5,534 nucleotides of DNA from positions 1-5,534 of the forward strand of contig JAUHXB010000097.1 of assembly GCA_030427215.1 (NCBI GenBank). Direction: 5' to 3'. Positions 1 through 5,534 of this stretch are shown in pieces (the stretch's first letter is position 1; each line of letters starts with the position of its first letter). Position numbers and translations under genes: made by a program. The notes beneath the pieces were generated by a model. That model was not told where the DNA came from, did no database searches, and saw only the letters and a program-made list of their open reading frames with translations. The stretch is from Alphaproteobacteria bacterium. Its GTDB lineage: Bacteria; Pseudomonadota; Alphaproteobacteria; Micavibrionales; UBA1664.

Positions 1-38
1 CAAATATCATTGATAAGCATGTGTGGCATTAATAAATC

Positions 39-67
39 TTGATGCTCGTAATCAAACCATATGTAAT
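39..67 (+). promoter_or_regulatory. Putative sigma70-type promoter of the SulP transporter gene
   Basis: A -35-like TTGATG (39-44) is followed by a 17-base spacer and a -10-like TGTAAT (62-67), matching 4 of 6 and 5 of 6 consensus bases. Transcription would be expected to start about seven bases past the -10, at about 74, which is the A of the preferred ATG. No Shine-Dalgarno sequence precedes that ATG, so the mRNA may be leaderless. The boxes and spacing are seen directly; promoter activity is inferred. Confidence 0.4.
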
Positions 68-73
68 ACACCC

Positions 74-1684
74 ATGATCAAGCTTATAAAAAAATTCGAA
101 TTAACTCAAAATCCAAAGGCCGATATTTTATCGGGTTTAACCGTGGCGCTTGCACTTGTACCCGAAGCCATCGCCTTTGCCTTTGTTGCAAAACTTGATC
201 CGTTGGTTGGGCTTTATGCCGCATTTATCGTTGGTATCATGACATCTGTGTTTGGCGGACGATCGGGCATGATATCAGGCGCAACGGGCGCCATGGCGGT
301 TGTGATGGTAGGAATGGTCACCGTTTATGGCCCTGAATATCTATTCGCAACAATCGTTTTAACAGGTGTCATTCAATTACTGGCGGGTGTCTTTCACCTT
401 GGGAAGTTCATTCGTCTTGTACCCCATCCCGTGATGTTAGGGTTTGTGAATGGATTAGCGATTGTGATTTTCTTGGCCCAATTAGGGCAATTTAAAAAGC
501 CCGCCGTGATTGATGAAACAGCAAGAGACACAGGATCACACAGCGCCATTGATGTTGTCTTTAATGGTGGATGGTTGGAAGGTGAACCCATGCAATTGAT
601 GGTTGGCCTAACCCTCCTGACCATGGCGATTATTTGGTTATTCCCTTATATTCCAAAGATCGGAAAGATTGTTCCGTCCCCCTTGGTGGCGATTTTATCC
701 GTATCGGCGGCGGTGATTTATTTTAATTTGGATACAAAAACGGTGGGCGATATGGCATCCGTTGCGGGTGGATTACCCGAATTTCATATTCCAATGGTAC
801 CGTTAACACTTGAAACACTCATGATTTGTTTACCTCTGGCGATAACATTGGCGGCAATTGGATTGATTGAAAGCCTGCTGACGCTCACCCTTATTGATGA
901 AATGACCGAAACACGAGGGCGAACATCCCAAGAATGTGTTGGACAGGGGTTGGCCAATACAACATGTGGGTTTTTCGGTGCGATGGGTGGATGCGCGATG
1001 ATTGGGCAATCGATGATTAATATTAAATCAGGCGGGCGCGGACGATTATCGGGCATTACCGCGGCACTTGCATTACTGTGCTTTATTTTATTTGCGTCAA
1101 CATGGATTGAAATGATACCGCTGGCGGCGCTCACTGGATTGATGATGATGGTTGTGATTGGCACATTTGCATGGGCGTCCATGCGTATTATGCGCAAAAT
1201 CCCTGCCGAAGATGCCTTTGTTATTTTATTGGTGACTGGTGTCACTGTGGCTTATGATCTTGCGCTTGCGGTTGTGATTGGGGTGATTGTATCCGCATTG
1301 GTGTATGCCTGGAAATCGGCCCATAATTTATGGGTGATAAAGGGGGAATCAAAGGAAGGGCAACAGGTTTACATGTTGCACGGTAATTTGTTTTTCGGAT
1401 CTATCCAATCTTTTAAAGACATGTTCAACCCGAATGATGAGAAAAAAGATGATGATATCATCATCGATTTTCGCAATGCACGTGTGTGGGACCATTCGGC
1501 GTTGGAGGCGATTGACGCGTTGGCAACAAAATACACGGATGCAGGAAAGCGATTGCATTTGGTTCACATGAGTGAGGATTGCAAATTACTCCTCAAAAAC
1601 GCGAAAGATTTGGTTGAGGTCGATTCAATCGAAGACCCCAAATACAGAATTTTTGCCGATTATTCAGAAGAACTGAAGGCTTAA
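74..1684 (+). CDS. SulP/SLC26-family inorganic anion transporter with C-terminal STAS domain
   Basis: Inner-membrane anion carrier of the SulP (SLC26) family. Known members move sulfate, bicarbonate or other small anions, often coupled to Na+ or H+; the substrate cannot be told here. The product is 536 residues, normal for a bacterial SulP. The N-terminal part (about 15-412) is a series of hydrophobic segments, consistent with the 14-helix, 7+7 inverted-repeat fold. Family-like motifs include LVPEAIAFAF (28-37), GGRSGMISGATGAM (61-74), ESLLT (266-270) and GGCAMIGQSMIN (305-316). Residues about 430-530 form a cytoplasmic STAS domain, with strand IIIDFRNA (462-469) and loop DHSA (473-476), the place where STAS proteins often carry a phosphorylatable serine. 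Start: an upstream in-frame GTG at 23 would add 17 residues of non-family sequence. The ATG at 74 gives the usual short basic-hydrophobic N-terminus and fits the promoter, so I prefer it. Neither start has a good ribosome binding site. The stop codon overlaps that of convergent ileS. Confidence 0.93.
   Translation: MIKLIKKFELTQNPKADILSGLTVALALVPEAIAFAFVAKLDPLVGLYAAFIVGIMTSVFGGRSGMISGATGAMAVVMVGMVTVYGPEYLFATIVLTGVIQLLAGVFHLGKFIRLVPHPVMLGFVNGLAIVIFLAQLGQFKKPAVIDETARDTGSHSAIDVVFNGGWLEGEPMQLMVGLTLLTMAIIWLFPYIPKIGKIVPSPLVAILSVSAAVIYFNLDTKTVGDMASVAGGLPEFHIPMVPLTLETLMICLPLAITLAAIGLIESLLTLTLIDEMTETRGRTSQECVGQGLANTTCGFFGAMGGCAMIGQSMINIKSGGRGRLSGITAALALLCFILFASTWIEMIPLAALTGLMMMVVIGTFAWASMRIMRKIPAEDAFVILLVTGVTVAYDLALAVVIGVIVSALVYAWKSAHNLWVIKGESKEGQQVYMLHGNLFFGSIQSFKDMFNPNDEKKDDDIIIDFRNARVWDHSALEAIDALATKYTDAGKRLHLVHMSEDCKLLLKNAKDLVEVDSIEDPKYRIFADYSEELKA
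1448..1465. repeat. 18-bp perfect palindrome inside the STAS coding region
   Basis: GATGATGATATCATCATC is identical to its own reverse complement. It lies in frame in the transporter gene as GAT GAT GAT ATC ATC ATC, encoding residues 459-464 (Asp3-Ile3) at the start of a STAS beta-strand. The opposite strand reads the same six residues. It could fold into a short RNA hairpin, but it is explained well enough by the protein sequence, so a regulatory role is only a possibility. Confidence 0.6.
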
Positions 1685-1687
1685 GCC
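1663..1687. repeat. Adjacent inverted repeats at the convergent gene junction
   Basis: Two inverted repeats abut. TTCAG-AAGAA-CTGAA (1663-1677) has a 5-bp stem and 5-base loop. GGCTTAAGCC (1678-1687) is a perfect 10-bp palindrome that contains both stop codons. Being symmetrical, they would form hairpins in transcripts from either side. The stems are short and neither direction shows a proper run of T after them, so this is at best a weak bidirectional terminator. The sequence symmetry is certain; the function is not. Confidence 0.35.
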
Positions 1688-4542
1688 GCTTGTTTATGTT
1701 GCATATACCACCGAACTGCATCGGCATCACGAAGCGTTAGATTTGGAAACTCAGGGTCTGTTCCGACCTCTGGTAAAACCTTCCAACATCTTTCACATTT
1801 TTGACCTTCGGATTTACCAAATTCAACGGATAATTCGTCACCGTCTTTGATTGTTACCTGCGACACAATACAAATATCGGCCAAATCATTGTCACCTAAT
1901 GCATCTTTTTGTGCGGGGGTTAATGTAACTGTTGGATGAGCCTCTAATGATGATCCAATTGTTTTGTCGGCGCGTTTTGGTTCTAAACATTGTAAAACCG
2001 CATCACGAATTTCACGGATGGATGCCCATTTTTCCGCCAAGTCTGTATTTTCGAAATTGGCAGATAATTCAACGAATTGTTTCATATGGATTGATTCAAC
2101 ATCACCCTTCATCGTGGTCGGGCATAATGCCCACACTTCCTCGGTCGTGAAAGACAGGATCGGGGCATACCAAGTCACCAAACATTCCAAGATTTTTGCC
2201 AAAACGGTGCGCGTTGCGCGACGCTCAAATGAATCTGGGCGATCACAATACAGGCGGTCTTTGCGGATATCAAAATAGAACGCGCTTAAATGTTGGTTAC
2301 AGAAATCATGCAATGTTTTTGAAATTGTATCGTAATCAAAATCGGCAATGGATTGTTGGACATGTTTGTCCATTTCATTCAATTGATGCAAAACGAGTTG
2401 TTCCAATTCAGGCAATTGTGTTGGGTCGGATAAATCAACCGCCTCTGCGTCGTTATATCCCTGCAAAGCGCCCAATAAAAAACGGAATGTATTACGAATA
2501 CGGCGATACATGTCCGACGTCCCTTTTAAAATTTCATCACCAATACGATGATCATTCTCGTAATCGGCCGACACCATCCACAGGCGCAAAATATCCGCGC
2601 CATATTGATCGATTATTTTTTGCGGCGCGATAACATTTCCAACGGATTTCGACATTTTCATACCGTCCTTATCCAATGTGAATCCATGGGTTAAAACATT
2701 TTTATAGGGCGCATGTCCGCGCGTTCCACATGATTCCAACAATGATGAATGGAACCATCCACGATGTTGGTCTGACCCCTCAAGATATAAATCCGCAGGG
2801 GTGGGCAAACCCCAATCGCCATTTTCTAAAACGAATGAATGGGTTGAACCAGATTCAAACCACACATCAACAATGTCAAAAATTTGGTCAAAATCATCGG
2901 CGTTGTAATCATCGCCAAGGAAGTCAGAAGCAGGGCGAGACCACCATGCATCGCAACCTTCTTGCTTGAAGATATTGGTGATGCGGCTATTCACGGCCTC
3001 ATCTCGTAAAATGTTATCGGTGCCTTTTTCAACAAAAATAGCAATCGGTACACCCCACGCCCGTTGGCGTGAAATATTCCAATCAGGGCGATTTTCAATC
3101 ATTGACCGAATACGGTTTTCACCTTTTGATGGAACCCATCGCGTGTCCTTAATCGCCTGCAACGCCTTATCGCGCAGGTTGTTTGTATTCATTGAAATAA
3201 ACCATTGAGGAATGGCGCGATACATAATCGGTGCCTTTGACCGCCAAGAATGTGGATATTCATGGCGTTGTGATCCTTTAGCCAATAACTTACCTGCCTC
3301 TGCCAAGGCCTTGAGCGGGGCGAAGTTTCCATCGGAAAATTTACCATCCTTGTCAATAATGGCCATACCCGCAAATAATGGAACATGGTCACGGAATGTG
3401 CCGTCATCGGCAACGTTATCAGTGATTTCAACCTTTGTATCGGCATGAACATTATACGCCATAACCAAATCGTAATCTTCCTCACCATGGGCGGCGGCGA
3501 TATGCACAATCCCTGTTCCCGCATTATCGGTCACATATGGCGCATCCAAAATTGGCACGTTATGTGTGTATCCTTGATCGCGCAAAGGGTGCGCACAAAT
3601 TGCTCCAACGATTTCTGATCCTTTAATCACGCGGCCTTGTGACCATTTTGTGATTTTGGCCTGTGCCATAACACTGTCGACCAAATTAACGGCAAAACAA
3701 ATCTTGTCGCCAATTTTTGCAGATGCACCCTCGGCGATTTCTTCAACCGTGAAAACCGCATATTCAATATCGGAATGAACCGCCATTGCGCGGTTGGATG
3801 GTAATGTCCAAGGCGTTGTAGTCCAAATAAGACAATCCGCACCTTCAAGATCAGGAACAGATGTTTCCATCACGGGGAATCGTACCCAAACGGTGACGGA
3901 TTTGTGTTCTTTATATTCAATTTCTGCCTCGGCCAATGCCGTTTCCTCAACGGGTGACCACATCACGGTTTTTACACCGCGATATAATCCCTTATTCATC
4001 ACAAATTTATGAATTTCGGATGTGATGATGCTCTCGGCAGGATACGTCATCGTTAAATAAGGTTTTTCCCAATCACCAATGACACCAAGGCGTTTAAATT
4101 CTTCGGCTTGAATATCCACCCATTTTTGGGCGAAATCACGACATTCCTTGCGGAATTCAATGACATCAACGTCGTCTTTATCCTTACCCGCGTTACGGTA
4201 TTGTTCTTCAATTTTCCATTCAATTGGCAGGCCGTGGCAATCCCATCCAGGAACATAATGCGCGTTAAACCCTTGCATTTGTTTGGATTTATTAATGATA
4301 TCTTTCAGGATTTTATTCACCGCATGACCAATATGGATATTTCCATTCGCGTATGGAGGGCCGTCATGCAATGTCCAACGTGGTTTATCGGCGGATGTCT
4401 CACGCAGGCGATCAAACAACCCCATGTCATTCCACTTCGCCATAATTTCAGGTTCTTTTTGCGGCAACCCTCCACGCATAGGAAAGTCAGTTTTTGGCAA
4501 GAAGACAGTGTCTTTGTAAAAATCGGCGTTATAGTCGGTCAT
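1681..4542 (-). CDS. ileS: Isoleucyl-tRNA synthetase (class I, bacterial type 1 form)
   Basis: Cytoplasmic enzyme that charges tRNA-Ile with isoleucine using ATP and edits mis-activated valine. The 953-residue length is usual for the bacterial form. In order: GPPYANGNIHIGH with the HIGH signature at 70-73; GWDCHGLPIE (99-108); the CP1 editing domain with WTTTPWTLPSN (240-250) and GTGIVH...HGEEDYD (342-358), whose Asp356 probably matches the editing aspartate; WNISRQRAWGVPI (488-500); GSDQHRGWFHSS (589-600); and KMSKS (629-633). An anticodon-binding helical domain follows from about 710. The C-terminal zinc knuckle keeps one pair (Cys916, Cys919), but the expected second CxxC reads T936-L-R-D939. 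The start gives the normal short N-terminus ahead of the PMRGGL motif; the upstream AAGAAAG is only a weak ribosome binding site. dapB-like lies 28 bp upstream on the same strand, suggesting one transcript. The usual downstream partner lspA is not present; instead the gene overlaps the convergent transporter by 4 bp. Confidence 0.98.
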   Translation of the reverse strand: MTDYNADFYKDTVFLPKTDFPMRGGLPQKEPEIMAKWNDMGLFDRLRETSADKPRWTLHDGPPYANGNIHIGHAVNKILKDIINKSKQMQGFNAHYVPGWDCHGLPIEWKIEEQYRNAGKDKDDVDVIEFRKECRDFAQKWVDIQAEEFKRLGVIGDWEKPYLTMTYPAESIITSEIHKFVMNKGLYRGVKTVMWSPVEETALAEAEIEYKEHKSVTVWVRFPVMETSVPDLEGADCLIWTTTPWTLPSNRAMAVHSDIEYAVFTVEEIAEGASAKIGDKICFAVNLVDSVMAQAKITKWSQGRVIKGSEIVGAICAHPLRDQGYTHNVPILDAPYVTDNAGTGIVHIAAAHGEEDYDLVMAYNVHADTKVEITDNVADDGTFRDHVPLFAGMAIIDKDGKFSDGNFAPLKALAEAGKLLAKGSQRHEYPHSWRSKAPIMYRAIPQWFISMNTNNLRDKALQAIKDTRWVPSKGENRIRSMIENRPDWNISRQRAWGVPIAIFVEKGTDNILRDEAVNSRITNIFKQEGCDAWWSRPASDFLGDDYNADDFDQIFDIVDVWFESGSTHSFVLENGDWGLPTPADLYLEGSDQHRGWFHSSLLESCGTRGHAPYKNVLTHGFTLDKDGMKMSKSVGNVIAPQKIIDQYGADILRLWMVSADYENDHRIGDEILKGTSDMYRRIRNTFRFLLGALQGYNDAEAVDLSDPTQLPELEQLVLHQLNEMDKHVQQSIADFDYDTISKTLHDFCNQHLSAFYFDIRKDRLYCDRPDSFERRATRTVLAKILECLVTWYAPILSFTTEEVWALCPTTMKGDVESIHMKQFVELSANFENTDLAEKWASIREIRDAVLQCLEPKRADKTIGSSLEAHPTVTLTPAQKDALGDNDLADICIVSQVTIKDGDELSVEFGKSEGQKCERCWKVLPEVGTDPEFPNLTLRDADAVRWYMQHKQAA

Positions 4543-4570
4543 GTTTTGTTTATCTTTCTTAGTCTTTAAT

Positions 4571-5233
4571 CTAAATAATGCTTTCTAATCCAATTTTGAA
4601 AGTCTTGTTTGTTACACCATAGCGACAAGCTTTTTGTAACCCTGTAATGTAAGCGTCTCTATCCTTGCTCTCAACAGATAAGGTAATTGTTTCATTGTCT
4701 TCAAGAATAAAAACAACATCATGTCTTGCATGATATTTATCATCACGAACTGATAAAATCAAATCTTCATCAACTTTTAAAATACGGGCAATATGTTTTG
4801 CGGTTCCCGAAGGAGAGTCTTTTTTATCTGTGTGGTGATATTCAATAATTTTTATATCACTAACATTGTGAGCCTTAACAAAACTTGAAAGCACACTTGA
4901 AAATTGCGCTACTGCAAGAGAAAAATTAGGGACCAAAACACCCTTGCATTTTAACTGATTCGCTAATACGTCTATTTGGTCATTATCTAAGCCACTTGAT
5001 CCTATAACTATTGGAATAGAGTGTTCAGATAGAATACGACAGTGATCGAACACGGTTTCATGACCAGATAATTCAATTGCCAAACTTGGTGTGTTTTGGG
5101 TGAGGTGACTTTCTAAATCATCATGTCTGGTTATTAATGAAGTTACATTAAAGCCATCCATCGCATTTATGGCTTTTTTTGCTGTTTGTCCCATCCGCCC
5201 ATTTGCACCAATGATCATGACAGAGTGATACAT
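4571..5233 (-). CDS. dapB: Compact 4-hydroxy-tetrahydrodipicolinate reductase (DapB-like)
   Basis: Probable NAD(P)H-dependent reductase of the DapB family, which makes tetrahydrodipicolinate in the lysine/diaminopimelate pathway in the cytoplasm. Family marks are clear: the nucleotide-binding turn GANGRMG (9-15), GSSG (78-81, usually GTTG), PNFSLAV (102-108), and the catalytic signature EYHHTDKKDSPSGTA (131-145). There His133, His134 and Lys137 match E. coli His159, His160 and Lys163. The protein is only 220 residues, against about 240-275 normally. By eye it lacks about 25 residues after the second Rossmann strand (near 37-48) and most of the family's SRxGxxxGxIG stretch (near 160-165). The DNA is AT-rich (about 36% G+C) compared with ileS. 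An AGGT nine to twelve bases before the ATG is a plausible ribosome binding site; Met6 (ATG at 5218) is an alternative start. The gene ends in TAG, 28 bp before ileS. It may be a true DapB or a paralogue with a shifted substrate, so the symbol is a family call. Confidence 0.82.
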   Translation of the reverse strand: MYHSVMIIGANGRMGQTAKKAINAMDGFNVTSLITRHDDLESHLTQNTPSLAIELSGHETVFDHCRILSEHSIPIVIGSSGLDNDQIDVLANQLKCKGVLVPNFSLAVAQFSSVLSSFVKAHNVSDIKIIEYHHTDKKDSPSGTAKHIARILKVDEDLILSVRDDKYHARHDVVFILEDNETITLSVESKDRDAYITGLQKACRYGVTNKTFKIGLESII

Positions 5234-5263
5234 GAGTATTTACCTATAAAAACTTAAAAATTA

Positions 5264-5292
5264 CTTATGCACGGCACTGGGGCGGAAATCAA
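5264..5292 (-). promoter_or_regulatory. Putative promoter upstream of dapB-like/ileS
   Basis: Read on the - strand, TTGATT (5292-5287) and CATAAG (5269-5264) are separated by 17 bases. Each matches 4 of 6 sigma70 consensus bases. The expected start near 5257 would leave a leader of about 24 bases before the dapB-like ATG, containing its AGGT ribosome binding site. It lies in the only intergenic gap over 50 bp on this strand. No terminator hairpin for the preceding gene is visible in the gap, so read-through from upstream is also possible. Confidence 0.3.
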
Positions 5293-5299
5293 GGGGTGT

Positions 5300-5533
5300 T
5301 TAGGGAACGAGTTGAGATTTTGAAACATAATGAGACGATAAAATATTGACTAATTCTAATTTGATACGGTGAATATCTTTAAATGCTTGTGACGCCTGTT
5401 CGTCATCATCATTTGATAACGCCTGTGTTGCTAAATCAACCGTACCGATAATATCTTCTAGATAAGGAAGCATATGATTTTCCATCGCAAAGATATCTGA
5501 TGAATATAAATAAAAATCTTCATGTGGTTGCAT
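5300..5533 (-). CDS. Small acidic helical protein of unknown function, possibly 5'-truncated
   Basis: I do not recognise this protein. The readable part is 77 residues from an ATG one base inside the window edge, so it may be a complete small protein or the C-terminal end of a longer one; upstream sequence is needed to decide. It has no signal peptide, membrane segment or cysteine. It appears to be two amphipathic helices (about 14-39 and 45-66) joined by the acidic linker NDDDEQ (41-46), with a polar tail ending SQLVP. It is AT-rich like the dapB-like gene, lies 67 bp upstream of it on the same strand, and could belong to the same transcript. Its shape would suit a small helical-bundle or protein-binding role, but nothing in the sequence assigns a function. 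Confidence 0.55.
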   Translation of the reverse strand: MQPHEDFYLYSSDIFAMENHMLPYLEDIIGTVDLATQALSNDDDEQASQAFKDIHRIKLELVNILSSHYVSKSQLVP

Positions 5534-5534
5534 C

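Noticed and set aside
1..32. Possible tail of an upstream gene ending at TAA 30-32
   Set aside because: Only nine codons are visible and other frames are equally readable, so no gene can be supported.
23..73. GTG-started N-terminal extension of the transporter
   Set aside because: The 17 added residues do not look like SulP sequence, overlap the putative promoter, and lack a ribosome binding site; ATG at 74 fits the family start.
784..1245. 153-codon open frame antisense to the transporter
   Set aside because: It lies entirely within a well-supported membrane protein gene; its composition is what antisense of such a gene gives, with no recognisable domain.
2196..2633. 145-codon open frame on the + strand opposite ileS
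   Set aside because: Rich in Arg, His, Asn and Pro as expected from antisense reading, with no known motif; ileS itself is intact here.
4108..4569. 153-codon open frame on the + strand opposite the 5' end of ileS
   Set aside because: Shadow of ileS; no domain and no ribosome binding site that stands out.
4543..4570. Leader regulator (T-box or attenuator) ahead of ileS
   Set aside because: The gap is only 28 bases with no hairpin, too small for such an element, and T-boxes are not typical of proteobacterial ileS.
5234..5299. Intrinsic terminator for the small upstream gene
   Set aside because: There is a GC-rich patch followed by a T-rich stretch on the - strand, but I could not pair the GC-rich bases into a stable stem.

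Overview
The window looks like ordinary chromosome from a proteobacterium, most likely an alphaproteobacterium. This lineage call is an inference, made mainly from the overall style of the IleRS and its C-terminal end (motif CERCWKVLPEVG). It could not be checked by a search. The window is tightly packed, with three complete protein genes, one small possibly truncated gene, and no RNA genes, insertion sequences or CRISPR arrays that I can see. 

Layout. On the + strand, 74-1684 encodes a SulP/SLC26-type anion transporter with a C-terminal STAS domain. A sigma70-like promoter sits so close to its ATG that the mRNA may be leaderless. It runs head-on into ileS (4542-1681, - strand). The two stop codons overlap inside the 4-bp palindrome TTAA, within a larger 10-bp palindrome and beside a small inverted repeat. 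Upstream of ileS on the - strand, after a 28-bp gap, is a compact DapB-like gene (5233-4571). Upstream of that, after a 67-bp gap holding a possible promoter, is a small acidic helical protein of unknown function (5533-5300). Its true start may lie outside the window. 

How the genes may work together. dapB-like and ileS are co-directional and closely spaced, so they are probably co-transcribed. One would supply a lysine/diaminopimelate-type reductase, the other charges tRNA-Ile. No specific functional link is evident. The transporter is a separate convergent unit. Base composition differs: about 36% G+C across 4621-5220 (216 of 600 bases counted by hand) against about 45% in ten sampled 60-base lines of ileS (272 of 600). 

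I do not see a clear novel multi-gene system. The points most worth a second look are the shortened DapB-like enzyme in an AT-rich block, the half-lost zinc knuckle of IleRS, the overlapping convergent stops, and the possibly leaderless transporter mRNA.
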